From contig DCTX01000068.1 in NCBI GenBank assembly GCA_002329325.1, positions 17,200 through 28,953 on the forward strand: a stretch of 11,754 bases of DNA, in the 5' to 3' direction. Below, piece by piece: positions 1-6,640 of the stretch. Each line of letters begins with the position of its first letter. Position 1 is the first letter of the stretch. The notes under the pieces were generated by a model. It was not told the origin of the DNA, searched no databases, and saw nothing but the letters and a program-made list of their open reading frames with translations. The translations under genes and the position numbers were made by a program. Origin of the DNA: Anaerolineales bacterium UBA1429. GTDB lineage: Bacteria; Chloroflexota; Anaerolineae; UBA1429.

Positions 1-892
1 CCCCCGCCTCGCCCTGCGGCGCCCCGCTGGCGGGCTGCGACCCCCGGCTAAAGGCATCGGCCATGGCGCCGGCGGCGGCCATGCCCGCGCCCAGGCCCAG
101 GCCCATCTGGGCGGTGCCAGCGGCCGCGCCGCCCTCCGCCTGAGCCGCATCGCCCACGGCCCGGGCGGTGCGGAACTTCATGTAGCGATCCATGTCGCCG
201 ATGGCGCCCATCGAGGCGGCCTCGTCAATGGCGGCGCTGGTCTCTTCGGTGGGGCTGATGGAGAGCAGATAGAGCTGCTTGAGCCCCAGGCCGATGGCGG
301 CGAAATCGTCCCGCAGGCGCACCCGCGCCGCCGCCGAGATCTCCTCGAACATCACGGGCAGGTCCAGGATGGACTTCATGTGCTGGCCGAGCAGGTCGGT
401 CAGACGGTTGATAATCATGCTCCGCAGGTAGTTGGAGACATCCTCGGTGCTAAAGTAGCCCCGCGCCCCAACCATCTGCCCCACAAAGAGCTGGGGATCC
501 GTCACGGCCATGTTGTAGGTGCCGTGGGCCCGGATGCGCACCATGCGCAGCACCTCGTCCCGCAGGGTGATGGGCTCGGGCGTGCCCCAGCGCATGTCAA
601 TGAAATCGCGGGTATTGACGAAGTAGACCTCGGCGGTAAAGGGGGTATCGCCGCTGAACACCCGCTCCACCAGGCCGGTGAGCAGGGGAATGTTGGCCGT
701 GGTGATGGTGTGACGGCCAGGGCCAAAGGAATCCAGGGCCTTGCCATCGCGAAAGAATACCGCGACCTGTCCCTCACGGACGATGACCTGAGAGCCGATG
801 CGAAAATCCCCTGCGCCGCTCTCCGGCACCCGCCGCACCAGTTCGCGCCCTCCCATATCGGGCGCTTGAACGACATCCAGGATCCTTGCCAT
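1..892 (-). CDS. SPFH domain protein, YdjI/virion-core-like (3' end beyond window)
   Basis: 297 residues are visible and the C-terminus lies past the left edge. The ATG at 892 is preceded by AAAGGAG about 8 nt upstream and encodes MARILDVVQAPDMGG. Residues ~35-220 match the SPFH (band 7/stomatin-like) subfamily typified by B. subtilis YdjI: an early beta segment (VIVREGQVAVFFRDG, ~37-50), the FGPGRHT turn (~56-62), an AEVYFVNTRDF strand (~87-97) and a long amphipathic region ending in the LYLLSISPTEE strand (~207-217). The tail from ~245 is Ala/Gly/Met-rich and low in complexity. Relatives often carry a zinc ribbon after such a tail, but that part is not visible here. SPFH proteins form membrane-associated oligomeric scaffolds; this subfamily lacks an obvious N-terminal membrane anchor, and none is seen here. 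It lies 44 nt after the coiled-coil gene with no promoter between, so the two are probably one operon. The family call is firm; the cellular role is unknown. Confidence 0.88.
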   Translation of the reverse strand, partial: MARILDVVQAPDMGGRELVRRVPESGAGDFRIGSQVIVREGQVAVFFRDGKALDSFGPGRHTITTANIPLLTGLVERVFSGDTPFTAEVYFVNTRDFIDMRWGTPEPITLRDEVLRMVRIRAHGTYNMAVTDPQLFVGQMVGARGYFSTEDVSNYLRSMIINRLTDLLGQHMKSILDLPVMFEEISAAARVRLRDDFAAIGLGLKQLYLLSISPTEETSAAIDEAASMGAIGDMDRYMKFRTARAVGDAAQAEGGAAAGTAQMGLGLGAGMAAAGAMADAFSRGSQPASGAPQGEAG

Positions 893-936
893 CCCTGTAT
901 CTCCTTTATCTCCGCTCCCGGTATCCGGCGCCCAGC

Positions 937-1455
937 CTAGCGCAGGATGACTTCTTGCCGCTCGCCAAAGGTACGGTGCAACCGCTCCAGCTCGCCGATC
1001 AACTTGTTCGCCGCATCCGTCGCCGGATGAGCGTTGTTGACGATATCGGTGAGCTCGTCCAGGCTGGCGGCCAGGGTGTCGGCCCCCGCCAGCATCCCCT
1101 GATCGAACTCGTACAGCTTGTCCAGCACGTCCTCATCCACCTTGAGCGCGTCAAAGACGCCCGCATAGCCATAGCTGGCGGTGCGAATGCGATCGATCAA
1201 GAGCTGCAGCTTGGAGACGGCGCGCTCCAGCACCATCATGCTCGTCAGATCGCCCTGATCGGTGAGCTGGTATTGGAGGCGGTTCAGCCGCTCAAGCTGC
1301 TCGTCGTACTGGCGCGCCACGTGCAAGCGCAGCAGCTTGTCGGCCTCGCGGCGCTGTTCCTTCTGCTTGTAGCCCGCATACCCCGGGATCTTGCCGACCA
1401 GCTCTTCGAACTTGCCCTGTGAGGCCTGTATCTTTTCGGTCAGATCACCCAACAT
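937..1455 (-). CDS. Conserved-looking coiled-coil protein of unknown function
   Basis: 172 aa, ATG at 1455 with AAGGAG 7 nt upstream, stop TAG at 937-939. I do not recognise a named family. The sequence is acidic/basic-rich and almost certainly all-helical: heptad-like stretches occur at ~35-65 (DKLLRLHVARQYDEQLERLNRLQ), ~75-95 and ~140-165. There is no signal peptide, membrane segment, Cys pair or catalytic motif. A short Gly/Tyr patch (GKIPGYAGYKQKEQRREADK, ~21-40) before the first helix is the most distinctive element and resembles a linker or docking segment. It is the first gene of a two-gene unit with the downstream SPFH gene, which suggests that the products work together, perhaps as a partner or cargo of the SPFH assembly (inference). 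A promoter sits about 80 nt upstream. Confidence 0.85.
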   Translation of the reverse strand: MLGDLTEKIQASQGKFEELVGKIPGYAGYKQKEQRREADKLLRLHVARQYDEQLERLNRLQYQLTDQGDLTSMMVLERAVSKLQLLIDRIRTASYGYAGVFDALKVDEDVLDKLYEFDQGMLAGADTLAASLDELTDIVNNAHPATDAANKLIGELERLHRTFGERQEVILR

Positions 1456-1541
1456 GGCGCCACTCCTTATCTCGAACGCGAGAAACGCACCTTCGTCTGC
1501 ATACCTTACGCGCCACGGGGCGCCGGGGTTGCTCTATCCCC

Positions 1542-1570
1542 ATTGTAGCCGATGGACACCCGTTTGTAAA
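1542..1570 (-). promoter_or_regulatory. Sigma-70-type promoter for the coiled-coil/SPFH operon
   Basis: On the minus strand, TTTACA (1570-1565) and TACAAT (1547-1542) are separated by exactly 17 nt. The predicted start is near 1535, giving a leader of about 80 nt before the ATG at 1455. No other convincing -35/-10 pair was seen between 1456 and 1690. The rest of that interval (about 120 nt up to the SRP promoter) shows no gene or structure I can support. Confidence 0.7.
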
Positions 1571-1694
1571 CGCCACAAAGGGCTGGCCTCAGGGCGATGT
1601 CAACATCAGGGGTACGGGCAAGCGCCCTGGAAGGCCCCCGTTCGCCTCCGATGCGGGGTTGGCAGGGTGGGATTCGCTGCAGCCTGGCTGCGCT

Positions 1695-1723
1695 TTGACA
1701 GAATAATGCCCTGCTGGTATGCT
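1695..1723 (+). promoter_or_regulatory. Sigma-70-type promoter of the SRP RNA gene
   Basis: A perfect TTGACA (-35, 1695-1700), a 17-nt spacer and TATGCT (-10, 1718-1723). The expected start, 7 nt past the -10, is G1730. That is exactly where the 5' strand of the terminal SRP RNA pairing begins, so promoter and RNA boundary support one another. Confidence 0.85.
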
Positions 1724-1729
1724 CTCCCC

Positions 1730-1998
1730 GGTCGTGCTAGACGGGGAGCTAGCGGTGCCCTGAACCCGCAAACCGCTATAGCGGGGTCGAATTCCCTCTC
1801 GCGGGGCTTGGCTCGATGATGGCGTTCTGGTCGGGCGGCGTGGAAGGCCGGGTCCTGCGCGGCGGAGGCCTGTGAACCCCGTCAGGTCCGGAAGGAAGCA
1901 GCGGTAAACAGTGCCCTCTGGGTGACGCAGGGGAGCCTGGTCGGAGCTGGCCAGCCGGGAGCCATCAGCGGGGGGCCACAACAGAGGGTGCACGGCCA
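1730..1998 (+). ncRNA. ffs: Large-type signal recognition particle RNA with Alu and S domains
   Basis: RNA core of the signal recognition particle, which with Ffh targets nascent membrane and secreted proteins to the translocon. S domain: the near-invariant GTCAGGTCCGGAAGGAAGCA (1881-1900) is the Ffh-binding hairpin. It is flanked by CCTGCG/CGCAGG (1854-1859 with 1926-1931) and GGCCGGG/CCTGGTC (1846-1852 with 1936-1942). GATGGC/GCCATC (1818-1823 with 1961-1966) extends the long helix, and CCCTCT/AGAGGG (1794-1799 with 1983-1988) closes its base. Alu domain (1730-1793): as I recall the B. subtilis scRNA, the GTGCTA, AGCGGTGCCCTG and GGGTCGAAT elements are shared. Helix 4 is CCCGC/GCGGG (1765-1769 with 1781-1785), and loop segments GCGGT (1752-1756) and ACCGC (1772-1776) are complementary, as expected for the Alu loop-loop contact. 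The ends pair as GGTCGTGC/GCACGGCC (1730-1737 with 1990-1997). Length is ~269 nt, like B. subtilis rather than the ~114-nt E. coli 4.5S RNA. The 3' end is approximate. Confidence 0.95.
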
Positions 1999-2011
1999 GT
2001 TCATGAGGGCA

Positions 2012-2038
2012 AGAGGCGGGTGACCCGCCTCTTTTTTT
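2012..2038 (+). terminator. Intrinsic terminator of the SRP RNA gene
   Basis: A perfect 9-bp stem AGAGGCGGG/CCCGCCTCT (2012-2020 with 2024-2032) with a TGA loop, running into seven T residues (2032-2038). It lies about 14 nt after the predicted mature SRP RNA end and only 21 nt before the next start codon. Confidence 0.93.
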
Positions 2039-2059
2039 GCGGGCTGGAGGTTCGCAAGT

Positions 2060-3298
2060 TTGACGCAACGGATCGTGGTCGTGGGCGGCGGGCCTGCCGG
2101 GCTGATGGCCGCCGGACGGGCGGCCGAGGGGGGCGCACAGGTGCTCCTGATCGAGAAAACGGCGCGCCTGGGTAACAAACTGCGCCTGACAGGGCACGGA
2201 CGCGGCAATGTCACCCACGTGGGCGACGCCGAAGAGATCGTGGCGCATCTGGGGCCCCATGGCTCCTTCCTGCGCCCCGCCCTGCGCCGCTTTGGCCCCG
2301 ACGAGTTGGTCGCCTTCTTTCGTGACCAGGGCGTGCCCACCCTGGCCGAATCCGATGGCCGCGTGCTGCCCACCTCGCGTAACGCCCACACCCTGGTGAC
2401 CGCCCTGCGCGCCTATTGCCTGGCCCATGGCGTCACTTTTCGCTATGGCGCCCAGGTGCGCGGCATCCTGGCAGATCAGGGAGGCGTCCGCGGCGTGGCC
2501 GCGGGCGACAAGGAGATCGCGGCCACGGCGGTGGTGCTGGCCACGGGCGGCCTCTCGTATCCCGCCACCGGCTCCACCGGAGATGGCTACGAGATGGCGC
2601 GCCGTTTGGGGCACACCATCGTCCAGCCCCGCGCCGGGCTGGTGGCCCTGGTGGCCGCCGACGCCTGGATCCCCGAGGTGATGGGGCTCAGCCTCCGAGA
2701 TGTGGCGCTGCATGCCCGCCAGGCCGGCCGAGAGCTGGCCACGCGCCGTGGGGATATGCTCTTTACCCGAGAGGGGATCTCGGGGCCCGCGGCCCTGAAC
2801 CTGAGTCTGGACCTGGCCGAAGCCTTTGAGCGCGGCCGGGTGCATCTGTACATCGACCTGCTGCCCGATACGCCCGCCGAGACGCTCGAGGCCGACCTGG
2901 AGCGCGAGATGCGCGAGCATGGCAACGCCAGCTTTCGCACCTTGCTGCGCGGTAGGGCGCCCCGCTCTCTGGCAGCGGTCTATGAGCGCCTGAGCGGCGT
3001 GCCCGGCGAGCGTCAGCTCGCCCAGGTGAGCGCCGCCGAACGGCGCCGAACGGTAGGGATGCTCAAAAGTCTGGAAGTGCAATTGGTGGCCACTCGCCCC
3101 ATCGCCGAGGCGATGGTCACCCTGGGCGGCGTTGCCTGTGACGAGATCGCTCCCGAAAGCATGGCCTCGCGCATCGTCGCGGGGCTCTATCTGGCGGGAG
3201 AGGTCATGGATGTAGCAGGCGAGACCGGCGGGTATAACCTGCAGGCAGCCTTTACGTCGGGCTGGGTAGCGGGAACCCACGCTGCCCGACGGGTATAG
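2060..3298 (+). CDS. FAD-dependent oxidoreductase, HI0933/BaiN family
   Basis: 412 aa. The start is TTG at 2060, chosen because GGAGG lies 9 nt upstream and the FAD-binding fold begins at once (MTQRIVVVGGGPAGL). Domains: N-terminal Rossmann dinucleotide motif GGGPAGL (9-15) with acidic E32 ending beta-2; the family signature LGNKLRLTGHGRGN (37-50); the second flavin motif ATGGLSYPATGSTGDGY (161-177); and the C-terminal FAD-binding GEVMDVAGETGGYNLQ (380-395). Length and motif order fit the HI0933-like flavoprotein family (Pfam HI0933_like), whose substrates are mostly unknown; members include BaiN of bile acid metabolism. One oddity: the family's usual GRCN is GRGN here, so the commonly conserved Cys is a Gly at residue 49. 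It is the first gene of a plus-strand cluster and is followed after 12 nt by the 3D-domain gene. Family firm, substrate unknown. Confidence 0.93.
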   Translation: MTQRIVVVGGGPAGLMAAGRAAEGGAQVLLIEKTARLGNKLRLTGHGRGNVTHVGDAEEIVAHLGPHGSFLRPALRRFGPDELVAFFRDQGVPTLAESDGRVLPTSRNAHTLVTALRAYCLAHGVTFRYGAQVRGILADQGGVRGVAAGDKEIAATAVVLATGGLSYPATGSTGDGYEMARRLGHTIVQPRAGLVALVAADAWIPEVMGLSLRDVALHARQAGRELATRRGDMLFTREGISGPAALNLSLDLAEAFERGRVHLYIDLLPDTPAETLEADLEREMREHGNASFRTLLRGRAPRSLAAVYERLSGVPGERQLAQVSAAERRRTVGMLKSLEVQLVATRPIAEAMVTLGGVACDEIAPESMASRIVAGLYLAGEVMDVAGETGGYNLQAAFTSGWVAGTHAARRV

Positions 3299-3310
3299 GA
3301 AGGAGCGGGC

Positions 3311-4813
3311 GTGAACGAACGCCTGGAGGCCCCCGCACCGCGTGTGCGTCTGTGGGCCAATCTGGCGCGCGGCGTGCTGGTGGCCGGGGTACTGCTCGGT
3401 GGCCTGGCCCTGGCTCAGCGCTATGCCGCCAGTCGCCAAACTGCGACCCTGGATATCAACGGTGTGCGCATCGTCCACACCACCCACAAGAGCTCGGCGA
3501 GCGATGTGCTACGAGAGATCGGGATCGAGTTGGGCGCCAGCGACCTTGCGCAGCTCCCTGCCGATGAGGAGTGGCCCGCCGGCGTGCCCATCGAGCTGAG
3601 CATCGCGCGGCGCATCTGGCTCAGCCACGATGGCACCCTCACCGAGGTGTACACCCACGCCGCGTGCCTCAGCCATGTGCTGGTGGCCGCCGGCCTCTCC
3701 CTCTCGGAACACGACGAGATCTGGCTCGATGGCCAGCGCCTCTCGCCCGAAGGTCCCCTGCCCGAAGTGGTGCGGCCACGGCGCGCCGGGGCGCTGGATT
3801 GGATCGCCGCCATCCGCCAGCCGCTGCAGCTTGCCATCCGACGCGGCACAGTCGTGAACGTGGAAGAGGACGGCATCACGTCCAGCCTCCACACCGCGGC
3901 CCGCACGGTGGGCGAGGCGCTGTATGAAAACGGCATCTCCCTTTACCTGGGAGATCGCATCTTTCCTGGCGCCGATGCCCGCCTGACCCCCGGCATGACC
4001 ATCTCCATCACCCGCGCCCGGCCCGTGACCCTGGAGGTGGATGGCCGCGTGCGACAGATGCGCACCCGCGCGACTACGGTCAATGACCTGTTGCAGGAAA
4101 CGGGCGTCAGCCTGGATCCTGACGACTATACCCTGCCTACCCGCGAGACGCCCCTCGCCCAGAACCTGCATGTCACCGTCGTGCGGGTCTATGATGAGTA
4201 CTATGTCGAGGAGACTCCCATCCCCTTTGAGACGCGTTGGGAGGCCAACCCCGATCTGGAGATAGACCAGCGCCGCACGGCGAGCTGGGGTCGCGAGGGC
4301 GCCTGGCGTCAGCAGGTGCGGGTGCACTATGAGAACGGCAAGGAGATGCACCGTACCGAGGAGGAGGCCTGGGTGGCCCGCGAGCCCGAGGATCGCATCC
4401 TGGAATACGGCACCAAGATCGTCGTGCGCCAGATGGAGACCGAGAACGGCACCATCGAGTATTGGCGCAAGCTGCGCATGCTGGCGACCTCCTACAACGC
4501 CGAGACGGCGGGCAAGCCCCTCGATCATCCCACCTTTGGCATCACCCGGTTGGGCGAGGTGGCCCGCAAGGGGATCATCGCCGTGGACCCCACCGTCATC
4601 GCCCTGCGGCAGCCGATGTACGTGCCCGGCTACGGTCGCGGCTACGCGGGCGACACCGGCTCGGCCATCAAGGATCGGCGCATCGATCTCTGCTACGATG
4701 ACCACAACCTGGTGCTCTGGTACGACTGGGTGGATGTGTACCTGTTGACCCCCGTGCCGCCCGCCAACCAGATCGCCTGGATCGTGCCCAACAACCCGCG
4801 CGAGCGAGAGTAG
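3311..4813 (+). CDS. Membrane-anchored DUF348/G5/3D-domain cell-wall protein (YabE-like)
   Basis: 500 aa, GTG start at 3311 with AAGGAG about 6 nt upstream. A short cytoplasmic N-terminus is followed by one hydrophobic segment (~17-36), an uncleaved anchor or signal. Then come four ubiquitin-like (DUF348-type) repeats, each a beta hairpin, a helix and a 'G(I/L/V)xL' turn: ~45-78, ~102-137, ~172-217 and ~239-276. A G5-like region spans ~293-375. The C-terminal 3D domain (~391-465) has its Asp-containing motifs intact: AVDPTVI (~424-430), GDTGSAIKDRRIDL (~447-460). 3D domains share the double-psi barrel of the lytic transglycosylase MltA, and YabE/Rpf-type proteins act on peptidoglycan. The likely role is extracellular wall remodelling. 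It sits 7 nt before rsmA, echoing the yabE-rnmV-ksgA order of Bacillus but without rnmV. The last ~35 residues (VYLLTPVPPANQIAWIVP) are a lineage-specific tail. Confidence 0.92.
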   Translation: MNERLEAPAPRVRLWANLARGVLVAGVLLGGLALAQRYAASRQTATLDINGVRIVHTTHKSSASDVLREIGIELGASDLAQLPADEEWPAGVPIELSIARRIWLSHDGTLTEVYTHAACLSHVLVAAGLSLSEHDEIWLDGQRLSPEGPLPEVVRPRRAGALDWIAAIRQPLQLAIRRGTVVNVEEDGITSSLHTAARTVGEALYENGISLYLGDRIFPGADARLTPGMTISITRARPVTLEVDGRVRQMRTRATTVNDLLQETGVSLDPDDYTLPTRETPLAQNLHVTVVRVYDEYYVEETPIPFETRWEANPDLEIDQRRTASWGREGAWRQQVRVHYENGKEMHRTEEEAWVAREPEDRILEYGTKIVVRQMETENGTIEYWRKLRMLATSYNAETAGKPLDHPTFGITRLGEVARKGIIAVDPTVIALRQPMYVPGYGRGYAGDTGSAIKDRRIDLCYDDHNLVLWYDWVDVYLLTPVPPANQIAWIVPNNPRERE

Positions 4814-4820
4814 GCCCACC

Positions 4821-5678
4821 GTGGACGTTCGCAGCCTCCTGGATCGCTACGATATCCGCCCCTCCAAAGGGCTGGGCCAGAGCTTCCTGGTGGCCCCCTG
4901 GGCCTATGAGCGCATCCTGGCGGCGGCCCAGCTCACGCAGCAAGACGTGGTGCTGGAGGTTGGCCCCGGCCTGGGCACCCTCACGCGCCGCCTGGCCGAA
5001 CAGGCGCTTCAGGTGATCGCCGTGGAGCTGGACGCCCGCATGATCGCCATCCTGCAGGATACCCTGGCGGGCTGTGGCAACGTCACGGTGCACCAGGGCG
5101 ACATCCTGGAGACGGACCCGGCGACGCTGCTGGCCCCCTGGCTGGGCGGGCAAGGGGACGCGGCCCCCTACAAGGTGGTGGCCAACCTGCCCTACTACAT
5201 CACCTCGCGGGCTCTGCGCCACCTGCTGACGGCCGCCGTGCGCCCCCAGCGCATGGTGCTCATGGTGCAGCGCGAGGTGGCGGATCGCATCGTGGCGGCG
5301 CCCGGTGACATGAGCCTGCTGGCCGTGAGCGTGCAGGTGTTCGGCGCGGCGGAGCGGGTCTGCCGCGTGCCTGCCGAGGCATTCTACCCGCGCCCCAAGG
5401 TGGATTCGGCCGTGCTGGCGGTGGAGCTATACCCCACGCCGCTGGTGCCCGAGACGCTGCTGGAGCCCTTTTTCCGGGCGGCGCGAGCGGGCTTTCAACA
5501 AAAGCGCAAGCAACTCCACAACAGCCTGGTCGCCAACCTGGGCCTGGGCCGTGAGGCTGTGGAGCGCGCCCTGGAGCAGGCAAGCATCGCGCCCCAACGG
5601 CGCGCCCAGAGCCTCTCCATGGAGGAGTGGGCGCGCCTGACGGCGACCCTGTTCCCGGAAGCGGGCCCGGCGGCCTAG
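4821..5678 (+). CDS. rsmA: 16S rRNA dimethyladenosine transferase RsmA (KsgA)
   Basis: 285 aa, GTG start at 4821. SAM-dependent methyltransferase that dimethylates the two adjacent adenosines in the 3'-terminal hairpin (helix 45) of 16S rRNA during late 30S assembly. Motifs: the N-terminal SKGLGQSFL (15-23), family-typical KxLGQ(N/H)F with a Ser in place of Asn; SAM-binding EVGPGLGTLT (46-55); acidic E69 ending the next strand (VIAVEL, 65-70); GD at 93-94; the catalytic NLPYYIT (122-128); VQREVADR (149-156); FYPRPKVDS (188-196); and the C-terminal QKRKQLHNSL (227-236). The length is normal for the family. Shine-Dalgarno is weak (GAG about 10 nt upstream), so translation is probably coupled to the gene 7 nt upstream. 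Its stop codon overlaps the stop of the convergent downstream gene. Confidence 0.97.
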   Translation: MDVRSLLDRYDIRPSKGLGQSFLVAPWAYERILAAAQLTQQDVVLEVGPGLGTLTRRLAEQALQVIAVELDARMIAILQDTLAGCGNVTVHQGDILETDPATLLAPWLGGQGDAAPYKVVANLPYYITSRALRHLLTAAVRPQRMVLMVQREVADRIVAAPGDMSLLAVSVQVFGAAERVCRVPAEAFYPRPKVDSAVLAVELYPTPLVPETLLEPFFRAARAGFQQKRKQLHNSLVANLGLGREAVERALEQASIAPQRRAQSLSMEEWARLTATLFPEAGPAA

Positions 5679-6445
5679 AGCAGCGCGCGGCCCTCCCATT
5701 CGTCGGGAGCGGCCAACCCCAGCAGCGCAGCCAGGGTGGGCGCCACGTCCAGCAGGCTGACCGCGCCCTCCAGCGGCCCCGCTTCAGACAGGGTTTCCCC
5801 GGCCAGGATCAGAGGCACCAGCAGGTCAGCGTCGGCATCGGTGCCGTGGCTGCGATCGTGACCACCGTGGTCCGAGGTCACCAGCATCGCGCCCCTTCCA
5901 TCCAGCGCCGCCCAGACCCGACCGATGCAGGCATCGGCATGGGCCACGGCCTGCAGATAGCCGGGGGAGAGCCAGCCATAGCGGTGGCCCGCCTCGTCCA
6001 CATACCCGAGATAGACAAAGGCCAGATCCACCTCGCCGCCCTGCAGGCCCTCCACCGCGGCCTGGGCCACGCGGGCATCTCCGGCGGGCGACTTGTTGTC
6101 TCGCCAAAAGTAGCCCGTCTCCAGGGCGCCGGGGCGCCAGAGATCGCGCAACTCCTCCCAATTGTAGTAGGCCGCCGTGCGCAGCCCGGCACCCTGGGCC
6201 ACTTCGAACAGGCCCCGCACGGGCCGGACCTGGGGCGTCCAGGTGTTGGTCACCACGCCGTGGCGTCCGGGCTCCACGCTGTGAAAGATGGTCATGTGGC
6301 AGGGCAAGGTCACCGAGGGCATCACCGAGCGGGCTGCCAGGGTGGCGCGGCCCTGGGCCATCAGGCGGTCCAGGGCCGGCGTCTCGACCAGGTCCAGGGC
6401 ATCGCCCCGCAGCCCATCCACCACGCAGAGCACAATTGGGGGCAT
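5675..6445 (-). CDS. Alkaline phosphatase superfamily hydrolase (nucleotide pyrophosphatase/phosphodiesterase-like)
   Basis: 256 aa. The ATG at 6445 is chosen because GGAGG (6456-6452) lies 6 nt upstream, a promoter lies just before that, and the fold begins immediately (MPPIVLCVVDGLRGD); upstream in-frame ATGs encode nothing family-like. Two-metal-site residues are recognisable: D10 (VVDGLRGD), the nucleophile T46 in SVTLPCH, D150 and H154 (VDEAGHRYG), D192-H193 (SDHGGH) and H200 (SHGTD). This pattern is that of type I phosphodiesterase/nucleotide pyrophosphatase proteins. It is short for that group, with no signal peptide or membrane segment, so probably cytoplasmic. The substrate cannot be read from the sequence; phosphodiesters, phosphonates or phosphosugars are all possible. 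It is a single-gene unit divergent from glmU and convergent with rsmA. Confidence 0.92.
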   Translation of the reverse strand: MPPIVLCVVDGLRGDALDLVETPALDRLMAQGRATLAARSVMPSVTLPCHMTIFHSVEPGRHGVVTNTWTPQVRPVRGLFEVAQGAGLRTAAYYNWEELRDLWRPGALETGYFWRDNKSPAGDARVAQAAVEGLQGGEVDLAFVYLGYVDEAGHRYGWLSPGYLQAVAHADACIGRVWAALDGRGAMLVTSDHGGHDRSHGTDADADLLVPLILAGETLSEAGPLEGAVSLLDVAPTLAALLGLAAPDEWEGRALL

Positions 6446-6473
6446 GGCGTTCCTCCATCGCATGTTGGCGCAG

Positions 6474-6501
6474 ATCATAGCGGCCCTCGCAGGGGAGTCA
6501 A
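6474..6501 (-). promoter_or_regulatory. Sigma-70-type promoter for the phosphodiesterase-like gene
   Basis: On the minus strand, TTGACT (6501-6496), a 16-nt spacer and TATGAT (6479-6474). The predicted start near 6467 leaves a leader of about 22 nt containing GGAGG. Confidence 0.75.
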
Positions 6502-6511
6502 GGGAGAGACA

Positions 6512-6525
6512 TTGCCGCGCGGCAA
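6512..6525. promoter_or_regulatory. Perfect 14-bp palindrome, candidate operator
   Basis: TTGCCGCGCGGCAA is an exact inverted repeat. It lies 10 bp upstream of the -35 box of the minus-strand promoter and 49 bp upstream of the glmU -35 box, inside the only divergent intergenic region of the window. Size and position suit a dimeric repressor or activator site. No regulator gene is in the window, and a chance palindrome in GC-rich DNA cannot be excluded. Confidence 0.45.
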
Positions 6526-6574
6526 GAGGCCCAACCACGCAACGGAGCACATACTGAGTGACCCCGCCCCTGGC

Positions 6575-6603
6575 TGGACAGCGACGCCCCCGCCGCCTAG
6601 AAT
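6575..6603 (+). promoter_or_regulatory. Sigma-70-type promoter for glmU-cdd
   Basis: TGGACA (6575-6580), a 17-nt spacer and TAGAAT (6598-6603). The predicted start near 6610 gives a leader of about 46 nt, which contains the hairpin at 6626-6640 and the ribosome binding site. Confidence 0.7.
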
Positions 6604-6625
6604 GGAGCCCAATCCAACTGCTTCC

Positions 6626-6640
6626 GGGGGCAGCGCCCCC
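6626..6640 (+). promoter_or_regulatory. GC hairpin in the glmU leader just before the Shine-Dalgarno
   Basis: GGGGGC (6626-6631), loop AGC, GCCCCC (6635-6640): a perfect 6-bp G/C stem that ends 4 nt before the GAGGTG ribosome binding site. It is not followed by a T-run, so it is not an obvious terminator. It may stabilise the mRNA 5' end or modulate initiation; the function is inferred from position alone. Confidence 0.4.

Noticed and set aside
380..940. 186-codon plus-strand open frame at the left end
   Set aside because: Antisense to the SPFH gene, which has clear family motifs and a ribosome binding site.
1589..3487. 632-codon open frame on the minus strand
   Set aside because: It is antisense to the flavoprotein gene and runs through the SRP RNA. 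It reads as Gly/His/Gln-rich shadow sequence with no domain, a common artefact of GC-rich codon use.
3509..4819. 436-codon minus-strand open frame
   Set aside because: Shadow of the 3D-domain protein gene; no motifs.
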